Source of the DNA: Forficula auricularia
Lineage: Eukaryota > Arthropoda > Insecta > Dermaptera > Forficulidae
DNA: 64,000 bases
Direction: 5' to 3'
Assembly (NCBI GenBank): GCA_024734495.1
Contig: JALMQS010000901.1
Span: 124,001 to 188,000 of the forward strand
A program made the position numbers and the translations under genes. This document shows, in pieces, positions 35,882-47,814 of the stretch; the first letter of the stretch is position 1, and each line of letters opens with the position of its first letter. The notes beneath the pieces were generated by a model. That model was not told the DNA's origin. It worked only from the letters and a program-made list of their open reading frames with translations, and made no database searches.

Positions 35882-38403
35882 ATGAATAAAAAAAGGAACA
35901 ACATTCCAGCACCCTGTATGAAGTTTTTTTCTAGTTGCTGTCTATATTTAGAAATAATATTCATTGATAGAATTTGATTCAAAAGTATTTTCAGTGACAT
36001 GTCTACGAAAGAATCACCCTTGTAGAAATTCAAGAAAAAGAAACCCCGAGTTTGTATTGTCTCGCATTCGAAAAAGAACTATGGAGTAGGTAATAGATAG
36101 AACTTGGAAAATAGTCAAGGGACAGATCGAAGCTGATAGTAGAATCTGTTCGTAGGACGATTGAATTTTCGGGAATTCAGGGGAAAAGAGAGGAAAGATC
36201 GAATTTATCGTATAAGAAAAAATCGAACGATATACACTGTAGAAATTTTCAAAAAATGGAACAGATTCGATTCTATTTTTAGAATCAGATTATGAAAGAT
36301 TAAAGGTTGAATAATTGGAGAAAAAACTTGCTTCCTTTAATGAAATTTGATTTTAGAAAAAATTCAAAAGATCAAGATAAGTTGCAAAGTTATATCTGTC
36401 CAAAAACATAAATGTGAAATAGGGACCAAGTTCGGTACAAACGGGTTCGGTTCGCCGACAAAAGAATTGAAATCTAAATGGGTACCAAGTTCCATATCAG
36501 TTGCTTAAATCATAGCTATAGGGATGTACAACGTTTTTCAATTGATTTAAAAGAAGATTTGTTACGTTCTTTGATATTAAATTTGTAACTTGGCAAGTTA
36601 TAATAGTAAATAACTTACGTTTAACGTGATGATATTTTATCGCCCGTTTTTCCGAACTTGACTTACACGCTGCCGTATATCTAGATCTTGAAAGATTGAG
36701 CTTGTGGAAAATAAAATTCAAAAAAGAGTTCTAATATCTTGAATTCCGAAAATGTACATTGAGTAATAGAGATTCTATGGTTAAACCAGAGTATAATGAA
36801 TTTCTGAAGTCATGTCTTGAAGTATTTTAGATTGAAAAATTGGGTCAGAAAGAAAACGTCCGTCTGAAGTATAGGAACAAAAGAATTAACGAATGGATAT
36901 TGTATTAATTATTAGTTCTATCTCGATACTATGGTAATCTTGTTTTATTTTCTATATCAACACCAAATATAAGAACATAACAGTCGAAGATTTTTGTATA
37001 GTCAGGTTTTGAAAGATTGAAACATATAGAAAATTCAGAAACTAGAAACAATAATGTAGCTCTAATCTCTTGCATTTTAGAAAGAAATATGTGTTGTTGA
37101 AACTTTAGAAATATTCTATACCTTGATCAGGATCGTAAATATTTGTAGAGCCTTGTTTTGAAGTTGGAAATGGACCCCGGAAGGGAAAGTTTTGATCTCT
37201 TGAATTTTAGAGGTGATTATACTTTAGAAATATTATAGGGTTGAATCTAAATCAGAAGTAGGTACTTATAGGATCAATTACTTGTATCATTTAATATTGT
37301 AGAAGATAGCTACATACTTAAGATTTTATAGAGACGAAATTATTGACAGATTTTTCCGGTAATTACCTGTATTGCAATAGAAACATTTGTTTTATATTCT
37401 TTTTCTCTAAAAAATTTATTTTTAATGAGAATCTACATATATGGTAGTTAAAATATAGCAAAAGTTGCGGTATGTATAAGAAAACTCTCCGGACTTATTG
37501 CACCCAACTTCTCTATCATAACATGAAAGGCAATTATAAAGTTTAGATTCTTAAAAGGAAAAAAGAATGATTAAACCAGTCTGGCAAATTTTATTCTTCC
37601 TCCCATTTCTTATCCAAGTTAAAGATTTTCTCTTTTGAAAACGATTTCGCGAGATAATTTTCCGTTTATGTCAAAGTTTCGCTCAATGCCTTGTATAAGC
37701 GACAGTAATTTGAACAAGGCGCTTATCGCTTCCTAATTGGATTCTAGTTTAATTCATCGTTCTCGACAATTAATAGGTTATCGATTGCTGTGTGAAGGCA
37801 AGAAAACTTCACCCCAGGGACGTTATTTAAAGAATACGACCTCGCAAATGTTGCAAAACTAATAAATAAACTATTTTCGAACTCTTTGACTGAAAATAGA
37901 TGATAAACAAAATAACTCGAACGGTGGATTTATACGAGATCAGTGATCCGAGGAAGAACCTGCATTTTTAATAACCATGAAATCTAAATTTAGATAATTC
38001 CTATGTATTTATTTTCCTATTAGTACATCGTTGCAAATTATAATTTTAATTACATTACTTTCAGCTTTATTTAACCTACCCTTGATGTATAGATAATTAT
38101 TTCCATCGATAAATAATGAGTAGTAATGTCATCTAATATCATATATCATAATAACTTTTCTTTCAAAACACACTAAAAAGAAGAAAATTAAATTTTTGAG
38201 CACTTGAAAAATTGCCATAGTCACTTGGTTAAAAACGAAATTGTAAGCGCTTATTTTAATTAAATTTCAAGTTAAAAAGGCTCAAACTTTAATTTTTATT
38301 CATTTGAAAATTTATTTTCCGATTTAACTCGTTTTTTTAATATATTTTTATTTAATAAGTTAAAGTTTAAAAGTTTCAAATCTTGTATCAAATATCATCA
38401 GAT
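35882..38403. other. AT-rich DNA with weak internal repetition
   Basis: From about 36000 to 37300 phrases such as TCTTGAATTTTAGA, CTTTAGAAATATT and TTTTGAAAGATTGA recur irregularly, suggesting a decayed tandem or LINE-derived region. No gene is supported. Confidence 0.35.
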
Positions 38404-38632
38404 AAATTTGTAACAGGAATACCAGGGAATTGGACAGACTCATTAATCTTTTTTTTATAACATATTCCTGGTTCAAATTAATCAACAATCTTGAAATTTT
38501 TTTTTTTGACAAAGAGTGATAAAATGGGTTACTAAAGAAGTCAAATTACATTGACGAAACGTCTGGCTCATTTAATAAAAACTCTGTGTTTTTAATTTGT
38601 TCAATTCCCTGCTAATCCTGTTACAAATTTAC
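38404..38632. repeat. Palindrome with GACGAAACGTC
   Basis: AAATTTGTAACAGGA and CCAGGGAATTG pair with CAATTCCCTG and TCCTGTTACAAATTT. On the right side AAAGAAGTCAAATTACATTG is followed by GACGAAACGTCTGG, a GTC/GAC hairpin with the shared signature. Confidence 0.6.
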
Positions 38633-38792
38633 TATGGATGCGAATGATACGAAATTCCTTAAATTGTTTTTTTTCTCTCAAATTGAGGAAATATGAATAT
38701 ACCATATTTGAATCTCAATAGAAAAGTAGTCAAAGTATAATAAAAACTAAAAATTCTGAATAAAATAATTTTTTAAACCCTATTTTCTCTAA

Positions 38793-39063
38793 TAAAGATA
38801 AGAGTAAATAAATATTATATTTAATATTGATTTACTATGAGTTAAGATTCTAGGTCACTTATTTCACATTAAAATTAAAAAATTAAAAGATATAATTTTT
38901 TTTCAATATATATATATTTCGGGCTATGTATATATATATTGAAAAAGAAAAAAATTTTATGTCTTTTAATTTTTTTAATTTTAATGTGAAATAAGTGACC
39001 TAGAATCCTTAACTCATAGTAAATCAATATTAAATATAATATTTGTTTGCTTTTATCTTTATT
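38793..39063. repeat. Long palindrome, arms about 125 bp
   Basis: AATATTGATTTACTATGAGT, TAAGATTCTAGGTCACTTAT and TTCACATTAAAATTAAAAAA are mirrored on the other side with very few differences. The loop is TA-rich with TTTCGGGCTA. Confidence 0.8.
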
Positions 39064-39180
39064 AAAGATGTTTCACCTTGCACCAACACCACAATCTCTA
39101 CTAATTATCCATTTTCTCTCTTTTTAAAACCAATGTTTCGGAGGATCTTCTTCCTTCTTCATGGATTTCATTATCCATGG
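39064..39180 (-). repeat. Repeat end with CCTCCGAAACATTGG hairpin
   Basis: On the minus strand this is ATGAAGAAGGAAGAAGATCC then TCCGAAACATTGGTTTT, related to the motif at 48455/48705 and 63120. The adjacent TTGCACCAACACCACAATCT also occurs inverted at 30944-30980. Confidence 0.55.
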
Positions 39181-40911
39181 GCTGCTTCTTCATCGAAATT
39201 TGTATTACTAGCGCAAATAGTTTGTGAAATTTCAAGAAAATGGGCTCTGTAAAAGAGGGTCAAAATTTGATTTCCAGATTCTATTCGTTTAAAGAAATTT
39301 TCATTTGACGGTGACACCAAAGTATAGAAAATACATTTTGACTTATATATTAGTTATACTGTAACAAGTACGTAACAAGTACGTACAATATTACCTGTAT
39401 TTTACCTTCCAATGTAACGCGAAGTGAGGAAACTTCACCATGGTCTATTGCTTTTAAGCACGCTAGTATATGAATATTTTCATAATTTACTAGATTTATT
39501 TGGAAATCCACATCTAAAAAATATTCTTCCAGAAGAACAGTTCTACCTACCAATCTGTGAAGCTGATAGTAGGTTTCATATCTCTGATTAAACAAGGCTC
39601 TAGGTCAAATTAGCCTTAAAATAGTGTTTTTTGGGGTCTAGCTTGAGACGATTTCGAATAGTTGGAGTTTAGTTGGAAATCTGTTAATTCAACCGGAGGT
39701 AGACAACAAAGTGACCATACAGAGGCAAAATTTGTCGCTTTAAATATGGAATACGAGAATTTTCTACATTATAAGGAACAAACTTTTCAAATTCATCTCT
39801 CAAATTATTTCCAAACGCTTTCTTTGAAGTTCAACTTGAATAAGCCGCTTCCTTCTCTTTCCTTCTTGCTGTCCAACTTTTCTTCGGGCTCAAACTCATA
39901 TCTTTTCAACTCGAAAAGTTCTTTCTTCGGAAAATCTTATGGATAAATCACACTCCTCTAGGATACTCTTAACAAATTAATTTAATCTCTTATCAATTAA
40001 ATCAGATTCGATTTGATCCTTTTCAAAATTCCATTTTTTTCTTTTTTACCTAATATTAGTGAATAATGTCTTTCATATTAAAAGTTTCAAAGGAAAAACT
40101 TCAAGATCTTTTTGAAATGGGACACTTTTATATCCCTTAAAGATAATTACTTGTTTCCTATTGCGAGTGCAAACCACTGGCCCACAAAAAACACCAAATA
40201 TTTGAAACTCCATTTTTGGAACTAAGGATTTATAAAACACAGATATAGAAAGATTAACTTCGATACGGGATTTTGAGACCAGTAAATAATATTAGGGCGA
40301 GCACAATAAGCCAATAGGCGGAAGTGTATCTAAAGTTTCCGGGTCCATTGGAAGAAAGAGGAGAGATTGTCAATACCTGGAGGAACTAACATCTTTTCTG
40401 ATTGGTGTCTCGAATGGATTTACCCCATTAAAGGTTTAAAAATTCATTTTTCACGTTTTGTTGCTCATTATCATTATCAGAAAGAATATGATCTCATGGC
40501 ATGAGAGTTTATGTACCAAATATCTGGTAATTTCGTACCAAAGATATATACAAAAATGATAAATTCCAGAGCAATGACATTTGAAAGATCTCATAACAAG
40601 ATTCAAATTGGTACAATTGTTTTCGGGTTGGCAAAGTTTTTAATCACAACTTAACAAATGTCAGCACTTGAGAGAGAGAAAAACAGATCTAATTTTAACA
40701 TAATTCTTTTGTCATCAAAATTTGATGTTAGCTACAGGATACTGTACAAAACGTATTTTATATTATATCCTAACACCTCCCAATCGATCGTAGACCCCAA
40801 AGGTCGTCGTTTCTCGTCACACGGGACGCGATAACAACGAGGCCGTGAATATACAATTATAAACTAAGTTAAATTTAGGGAACGAAGAAAAGATTATTTT
40901 TATTATAGACA
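39181..40911. other. Non-coding DNA
   Basis: Open frames at 39043-39946 show no recognisable domain. A CpG-containing patch near 40785-40850 has no further support. Confidence 0.35.
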
Positions 40912-41168
40912 AAATGATCAGCCGGGGTTCGAACCCGGGATCTTCGCATGGGAGCTGCGATGCTTTATCATAAGAGCCTTGACTCATATATCCTCTCAGC
41001 CACTGATCCCCTAACTCAAGCTAAGATTAAAGAAATTCCATAATTCATATAGACATTAGGTATTGCTTGAGTTCGGGGATCAGTGGCTGACAGAATATAG
41101 GAGCCAAAACTCTTATGATAAAGCATCGCAGTGCACATGCGAAGATGTCGGGTTCGAACCCCGGCTGA
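40912..41168. mobile_element. Palindromic element with outward tRNA-like arms
   Basis: The two arms are inverted copies of a tRNA-like unit of about 95 bases, with a short spacer (41015-41075). They share GGGGATCAGTGGCTGA, ACTCTTATGATAAAGCATCG and GGGTTCGAACCCCGGCTGAT. The arrangement is the same as at 21318-21830, from a different tRNA-like sequence. Confidence 0.75.
40919..41012 (-). repeat. tRNA-like sequence, left arm
   Basis: On the minus strand GATCAG at the start pairs with CTGATC at the end. TGGCTGAGAGG fits a pol III A box and GGTTCGAACCC a B box. The middle is too long and irregular for a standard tRNA. Confidence 0.6.
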
Positions 41169-41169
41169 T
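41077..41169 (+). repeat. tRNA-like sequence, right arm
   Basis: It is an inverted copy of the left-arm unit with a worn A box (TGGCTGACAGA) and an intact B box GGTTCGAACCC. Confidence 0.6.
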
Positions 41170-41328
41170 TAAAAGGACAATTTTCAATAATTTATTTCTC
41201 GGTAATGAGACAGACGATCAACTTCAAATTTAGGGAATTTATACATATTTAATGCATCAATAATTCGATGGTAAAAATTTGAGAATATTCTTATAAAAAT
41301 GATAAACAGTCACGAACCCCCTTAAGTA
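41167..41328 (+). repeat. Dispersed repeat, copy 2 (TTAAAAGGACAATTTTC)
   Basis: It matches 12647-12803 and abuts the right tRNA-like arm directly, so the palindrome inserted next to or into it, or the two are parts of one composite element. Confidence 0.65.
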
Positions 41329-41866
41329 TTCTGATAAAATTTTCTCTGCTATCTAGGTGGTTTGTTTTTTTTATTTAGATTAAAATAAAAAAATTTTAAA
41401 ATTTAAATTTCTATGAATTTAAAACACTAATATATATTTTTCGAACAAATTTTTTACCATTTATTATTAATTAATTAAAAGATGAATTGTTTTATTATTA
41501 TTATTGTTTGTTAATATCAAACACCGACAAGAGGGATTAATTTAAGCAGAAAAAGAGCTGTATTTACCGGAGATACAAAAAATAAATAAAAACTCTCGTT
41601 GATTAAATTTATTCTTTTGTTCTTTTAATAAAGAACTTATTTATTTTTTTTGTCTCTCTTGTATTTAGAATTTTTTTAATCAGAAATAATGAGAGAATTA
41701 ATTCAAGAGGATTTTTTTTTTTTGTTATTTTGAGAAAAGAAGATTTGAAATTATAATAATTATTTTTTGTGTGATTATTTTCGAAAGGGTGGATTTGAAA
41801 AGGACGAGATGAAATGGCATCCCCTGGAATTCAACCCCCTTGAATATTCTGAAAGTTCTCTATCCC
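41329..41866. other. AT-rich non-coding DNA
   Basis: I see only A/T runs and TTATTATTATTG near 41492. Confidence 0.4.
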
Positions 41867-41867
41867 T

Positions 41868-41973
41868 AGTAACAGCGGTGGGATTTGAACTCCACCAAAC
41901 TACACCCGTTACATACATATTTGGCGGCAGCTGGAGGATTACACACTCATCGTCGCCACCGGAAACAAATCCT
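41868..41973 (-). repeat. tRNA-derived SINE-like sequence
   Basis: On the minus strand GGTGGCGACGATGAG lies upstream of GGTGGAGTTCAAATCCCACC, which contains a B box (GTTCAAATCCC) in a T-stem-like GGTGG/CCACC. No full tRNA fold is evident. Confidence 0.5.
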
Positions 41974-42309
41974 TCATGATCACAAATATTCTAGAGTCCA
42001 ATTAACCTGTTCTAACATTCTCCATTACTTTTTGGGAAAGAGAAACCCAATCATGGTTTGAGATTTATAGGCATTTTTATAATTGAATTAGGTTTAAAAA
42101 ACAAATCCCTGCGCAGGCTATAGGAAGAGATAGATTTCTAAGACTTCTTCCTTAGGACTTCTTCAGACACAAGTTATAGAGGTAAATTAGTAGAACATTA
42201 GCCATTTGCAACAAAACTGGTATCATTCATATTAACGTTGTTATGAATTTTTTAATATTTCAACCCCTCCGACATTTCCACCCCCTTGTGGCTGAAGTAA
42301 CCAAAAAGT

Positions 42310-43015
42310 AATCAGTTCTTGTTTACATCAAGACTAAATTTTGTGCCAAATTTCATTGCAATCCCTTGGCGATGAAGTAACCAAAAACTAATCAGTTCTT
42401 AATCGTATGTTTTCTATATTTGATTCAATCGCGTATCAAATGCTGATTGAACGGTGATTATTGTCAAATATTAAGTGAAAATAATATCTGAACTTATATA
42501 TTTCTAACTTGAAATAATGAAGTTAAATAAATTTATAATTTTCTCATTAATATATCAAAGAATAATTAACATATTAACGAGAATTGTTTTGATCACGCTT
42601 TTTGAACAAGATATATATCGCGAGACTACTGCGGTTGAAGCTGAGTCTTCTGAGTCTTAAGTCTGGACCAAGAGAGAAAAAGATATGATCCATTTAGCTA
42701 TAATCCAACGTCATTTTGCGTTTAGCCCGCGTGACACTTGGATGGATCACCAAATGAATTTCAAATCTAAGATGTTATATATTCAATCTCCTAGTCCAGA
42801 GCGCATGATCGGTTAGCACGTATGTTAGGTGCCTGCTATAATAGCTTCAACCGCAGTAGTCTCGCGATATATATCTTGTTTAAAAGGCGTGATCAAAACA
42901 ATTCTCGTTAATATGTTAATTGTTCTTTGATATATTAATGAGAAAATTATAAATTTATTTAATCAGTTCTTGTTTACATCAAGACTAAATTGTGTGCCAA
43001 ATTTTATTGCAATCG
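42310..43015. mobile_element. Foldback flanked by direct copies of an older repeat
   Basis: The arms at 42525-42643 and 42844-42961 are near-perfect inverted copies (TCATTAATATATCAAAGAAT, GAGAATTGTTTTGATCACGC, GCGAGACTACTGCGGTTGAA). The ~200-base loop holds unrelated sequence. Outside, AATCAGTTCTTGTTTACATC and AAGACTAAATT...GTGCCAAATTT occur at 42313-42364 and again at 42960-43012 in the same orientation. The phrase CCAAATTTCATTGCAATC is typical of insect LINE 3' ends. Confidence 0.65.
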
Positions 43016-43903
43016 TTTGAACGTTGCGGCTTGCAGCCCACCCACAAAATTGCGATACAAACCCCCCACATATATATCAACTTTTGAATGGAGGGTGGTT
43101 TTGGGGCCTAGGGGCCATGATCGGAAAAAGTATGATTAAATTTTCTGGAAGTCGCACACTGAGAGTGAGTGCAATAGGTATATAGTATTTCTTCGAAATC
43201 TACCTAAAAAAATATTGCTTTTATTTAGTAATAATTGTCGAAAATCACGGATAGCTTGGATCGCTCATCATCGGTGAATAACAACATTTATACTCCATTT
43301 AAGAATATGTTTGCTATAGACCTCCCGAAGAAGTCTTCACTAGATCTCAAACAGCGAATTAGCAGTGAATTCACGCTAGCTTATTAATTATACTTATTTT
43401 GAATATATACCACCTCTTTCGCGATTTTTGCCAATATTATTATTTATAAGATTGTATTTGAGAATTTGTTAATATTTACTTTTACATAGGGAAGATTAGA
43501 AAGATAGAGCTTCGCCTGTGTGTTCTAAGCTTGCATTCAAATCGAACGTTCTGAATTGCGGGTTGCATTATTAGGCGTTAAAAATTAATGTTTTTGAATA
43601 TAACTAAAATAAAAAAAAAAAAAAAAAATAAATAAAAAATAATAATAATAATAATTTTGATAAAAGCTTCAACAGCTTCATTACTAATAAATTGTAGGTA
43701 TTATTGTTTTTTTTCACCTTTACACTGATTGAACACTTTCACTGTACCTTTGTATTCACTTACAATAAAAATCACTAAATACGAAATCCTTTGTAAATCT
43801 AGATTTCGAATAAAATATTTAAAAAAAAATTAAAATTATTCTTATTTGTGTGGTGGCCTTGGAAATTTGTAGGTCGTCAATGCGGCCTCTGATGCGATTT
43901 AGG
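43016..43903. other. Non-coding DNA with poly-A/(TAA)n
   Basis: At 43609-43655 a long A run passes into (TAA)n, possibly a retroelement tail, but no LINE or SINE body could be placed upstream with confidence. Confidence 0.4.
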
Positions 43904-44336
43904 TTGGGGTTCCCAAACTTTTCCTAGTCGCGGCGCCTTTTTTCAATTAAAATTTTTACATTGCGCCTTTCACATATTACACATATCAAAATAAATACCG
44001 TATTTGCTCTCTCTAAATATTCTTGTATTAGAATCGATAAAAATATTTTGGGAATTAATAGTTTATTATTCTATGAAAATCAAGAATTCAGACCACATGG
44101 GACCCTTTGTCTACATTTCAGATTTTTTCGAGAGTGTCAAAGTTAAATTTTTTCGGTTTATGAATGTCTATTATGAATGTCTAATCATAAGTAAGAGGTA
44201 AAAATGAATAATAAATACATGTTTAACTTCTCACTTTGTTTTTTGTCTAGTCAGGCCTAATGTCTTGCTTCACTTAATTATGAAGATTCGCGGCGCACCT
44301 ATAAATAGGCCGCGTCGCACAGTTTGGGAACCTCTG
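43904..44336. mobile_element. hAT-type MITE, 433 bp
   Basis: The left end GGGGTTCCCAAACTTTT and right end AGTTTGGGAACCTCTG are an inverted pair of the CAGnGGTTCCCAAAC type. Both ends continue with CGCGGCG-type subterminal sequence. The flanking 8-mers GATTTAGG and GTATAAGT match poorly. The two short open frames inside are not transposase. Confidence 0.75.
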
Positions 44337-45654
44337 GTATAAGTCATTTCTAAAATGTTTTATTTAATTTAATATTCAGGCCGTCCTGCGTGCCGAGTAA
44401 TTTATATTAACGAATATATTATCAATGAATGAATGAACTTATCACTGTCGGAAATCTATAAATCACAAGTAGGTATCTAGTGTATAATAATCTTCTCTCT
44501 TCTATGATAAATTATATTATTTTGATGGAAAATTGAGAGAAGAAGAATCGCTCATTAATCATTGATCCGTCCCCGGATGCTTTTGCATTAGAAAAGTATC
44601 CCAGGAAATGAATCTTCTCAATCCGCTCTGACAGCGAATGTTTCAGTTAATTTAGATGGTAGTTTATCATCGACACCCTCAATTATTATTTAATTATACC
44701 CCCTCTCATCCTTCATACTATCCGAGAAGGACATTATACTATAATTACAGTTGCGCACAAATATTTTTCTAATTACAAACATTCCATTTTCTTGTTAAAT
44801 GGAATGTTTTCAGTTGATTTTACGCTCGGTAGGCAAATTTAAAATAAGATGAATTGAAACAATTAATTATTTACTTTTGATGGCCTAACCAAATAAAGAA
44901 AAGCATGAAAATTTAAATTCGTGTTTTACACCTAGAAATTTGTAACTTAACTCAAAGTTATAATTGATCAAATAAGAATATTCTTCGTTCAAAATGTATC
45001 ATCTAATGGCAATTCGTCCCTTGTTAGAGACCATATTTTCTTTCACTTTTCAGCAAGGTCAAATTAAAATTATAGCACAAATTATCAAATCATTATCTCT
45101 AATAACACCGGTCTGCGATGAAAAAGTTAATTCAATTACTTAATGCTGTTTTTATTTATTTCTGTCTGCTGAATTCGATACACATCATATACATTTTACA
45201 AATTAAAATTAATGATTTTCCTAAAAGGGTGCTGATAGAAGGTTTGAAACCACTGCCTGGCAGGTACTAGTATATCTTCCAGTGTCAAAGAAGTTCAGAC
45301 GAGTTTTAGTCGAATGAAAATTGTTCACACTGAAGAACTATTAAAATAGAAATAATAAAAAAAAGAATAAATAAAGATGGTTTGGGAATCTTTAGACTAA
45401 TCAATTTCTGAGAACTCTATATAAGATGGGAAATAACTAGGAGTACTATATACAAATCATAACTTGCTTATAGGAATAGAATTAGAAGAAATTTAAGATT
45501 TTCTTATAGGACAAGCTGATTCATTGTGGATGATGGTCGATTTCCATCTCATAAGATGTAATTTCTGACACCTACCCTCACTCACACAAAGCAGTATCCG
45601 TTTTGGGCGAAGGTCCCAAAATATATTTTTAAAAAATCTAACGTTAAATTTCAA
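44337..45654. other. Non-coding DNA
   Basis: At about 45240, GGTTTGAAACC is a weak B-box-like inverted motif. No gene is visible. Confidence 0.35.
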
Positions 45655-45806
45655 AAATAAAAATATAATATAATAAAAAAATAACGAAAATGATGCCGTA
45701 TTCGATGAAAGTTGCAAAAAAAAGCTAAGATTAAAATAAAATTTCAAAAAATGAAGGGAACTTTTTTGACAGCATCCCCTGATTGAAAAGTCACCAACCG
45801 CCACTG
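45655..45806 (-). repeat. Dispersed repeat GGGGATGCTGTC, copy 2
   Basis: It is the inverse of 29499-29645. The 103-codon minus-strand frame over it comes from repeat sequence, not from a host gene. Confidence 0.65.
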
Positions 45807-46424
45807 TTAAGCATCAAAGTGGAAAAATACTTCTTTATGGTTTTTGTTATAATTTTTGATAATTTTTTTGTTTATCTTATGAATTAAATTGGAGCAAAAA
45901 AAAAAAAAATATTTTGAAAATTTGAAGATTGAAAAATGAGTAGAAATGGATCTTTCTTTATTTTGGGCTGTAAAAATACTTGTCTTTTTTTTAATCTTCT
46001 CAATTTATTGCTGAATTAAAGAAACAAAATCAAAATTTTAATTTTTTAGTACTTAAGTTATGAATGTGTGGAATGAATGAAAAAGTGAGAAAAAATGAAA
46101 AATTTCAGCTTGTACCAAAAAAATTATGATTAAATAGAATTTGTTTATATTCTAATTTCTACTATATTTAATATGTAGTAATCTGATTATCAGTATATTA
46201 TTCAATAATCCGAACAACTTTTCAAAAGTTAAATTTCGAAGGGCTGTATTAGGGTTTCCCTCCCGGGATTTCTTGTTCCCGATTTCCCGGGAAATCCACA
46301 AAAATATCTATTCACGATTTCCCTAGAAAAAAGTCAATTTCCGGGATTATTTTAAGCATTTATCATCATACAAATGAAAAATAAATATTCAAAAACTGTT
46401 TTTGCGTATTGATTTCCGATATGG

Positions 46425-47118
46425 AAGACTATATAAAAGCAGAAATGCCAGCGAATGTTTTGAAACGAAAGCTTGAAAGGGCTATAAATGACCACCAAAA
46501 TACAAAATACAGGAGACACAGAATATAAGACTATATCAAAAGAATTTAATTTACTTGAAACCAGAGGAAAATTAACAAAAATGAATGAAAAAGCTCTCAA
46601 ATGGTCTCCTTTGCCAGTGGTTCTTAACCTTTTTAAGCCGCGACCCATATTTGAGAAATATGTTCATGTCGCGACACAAAAAAGCCAAAATTTTACATTA
46701 CCTTTTTTTTAATTCATACTTGAGAATTTTTTTTCAATTTTACAATGATGACCGTTTTTTTTACTCAGATATAATTTTTTTTAAACAATTAAAATAAAAA
46801 AAGGTACTTTTCGACCCAAGGAAAATTTAATAAAAAAGTACGTATTTTAAAAAAGTATTGAGAAAATTAAGATATATAGTTTTTTTAAACTTACATATTG
46901 AAAATAAATGTAGTAAAATATATAAATATTTTTTAACGACTCGGCGTGACCCAAAGAATATGCTTCGCGACCCATAGGTTAAAAACCAATGCATTAAACT
47001 AACGTCAGTGGAAAGTGAAAGAGTATTTTCGAGTGCTAGCCTTTTTGTCACCAAAATTAAGAAACGACTCAACGATAATTCCGTTAATGGGCTAGTTAAA
47101 AACTCTACTGATAAATAA
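46425..47118 (+). pseudogene. hAT transposase C-terminus, interrupted
   Basis: These are remains of the C-terminal part of a hAT transposase, including the dimerisation region. Before the insertion, one frame gives ISDMEDYIKAEMPANVL, and a shifted frame gives FNLLETRGKLTKMNEKAL ending in WSPLP near 46620. After it, a frame from 46993 gives LTSVESERVFSSASLFVTK and ends at a stop at 47116-47118. The SVESERVFSSA segment is the hallmark of hAT dimerisation domains, so the family call is firm. The N-terminal zinc finger and catalytic core are absent. One frameshift and the 377-base MITE break it, so it cannot make a transposase. Confidence 0.85.
46615..46991. mobile_element. hAT-type MITE nested in hAT transposase, 377 bp
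   Basis: The ends CAGTGGTTCTTAACC and GGTTAAAAACCAATG are inverted. The interior matches 17507-17861 in reverse orientation (GGGTCGCGAAGCATATTCTT, AAATTTTCCTTGGGT, CATCATTGTAAAATTGAA). It sits between the WSPLP and LTSVESERV codons of the transposase. The flanking 8-mers do not match, so its duplication has decayed. Confidence 0.8.
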
Positions 47119-47153
47119 CTTTTTTTGTTCTATTGGTAATTAAGTTTTTTGTT

Positions 47154-47664
47154 TTAAGGTAGTTCTTTCACAAATGGGAAAATTCAAGAAGTCTTCAAAA
47201 CTTGGAATATAAGTCATTAAAAGCTTAATAAACACACTGTTAAAATTTGAAAACGATTTATCACACCAAACATGAAATAATTGCAATTAAAAACGAATTA
47301 TTTACATATGGAAGATTGGGAAAGGGTGGCAAAATGATCATTATTTTATTTTTTTTCATTGAAAGACTTTGATCATCTTGATGAAAAACTAATATTTGTT
47401 AGAATAATATATTCGGAGTAACTTAAAAAAAATTGAAATTATTTACCTCGTAGTTTTGATAAAAAAAAAATAAAACATATTTGGGCGATAATTTTTACTG
47501 GAGGGGATATAATATCAATGGCTTGGAAACGATCCATTCATAGTAGTATAAAAAGTAGAGTCACGTCAAAAAACATAACCTAAAATTATATCACTGTTGA
47601 TATTTATAGAGTGGTTACGAGGCTAAAACTTTTTGAGTGGATTGTCGCGTAAGAACATCCTTAA
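47154..47664. mobile_element. MITE nested in hAT, TTAAGG ends, 511 bp
   Basis: The left end TTAAGGTAGTTCTTTCAC and right end GCGTAAGAACATCCTTAA are inverted, with TTAA at both outer edges. The right half matches 6872-7100 inverted. The superfamily is unknown; TTAA may be part of the ends or a target duplication. Confidence 0.6.
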
Positions 47665-47814
47665 TGAAAAAATAAATGAATATGTTAATTGTTTTTTTTA
47701 ATTAATACATTTATTTTAATTAGTTAAAACCCGGTTTTCCCGGGAATATCTTCGAAATATTCTTGTTTCCAGGGAATTATTATTTGCCGGGAAATGAGAA
47801 ACCCTAGGCTGTAA

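Larger units (their letters stand above)
46250..47806 (+). mobile_element. hAT element, internally deleted, with two nested MITEs
   Basis: The ends TAGGGTTTCCC and GAGAAACCCTA are inverted, and the next ~60 bases on both sides are rich in CCCGGGAAA-type sequence. The flanking 8-mers GGCTGTAT (46242-46249) and GGCTGTAA (47807-47814) match 7/8. Inside are transposase C-terminal remains interrupted at 46615-46991, and a second insertion at 47154-47664. Without the two insertions the element is about 670 bases. Confidence 0.85.

Noticed and set aside
45493..45804. 103-codon minus-strand frame
   Set aside because: The sequence is a dispersed repeat also found at 29499-29645, where a different open frame arises.
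46250..47806. Functional hAT transposase
   Set aside because: Only C-terminal remains are present, frameshifted and split by an insertion; the catalytic part is missing.
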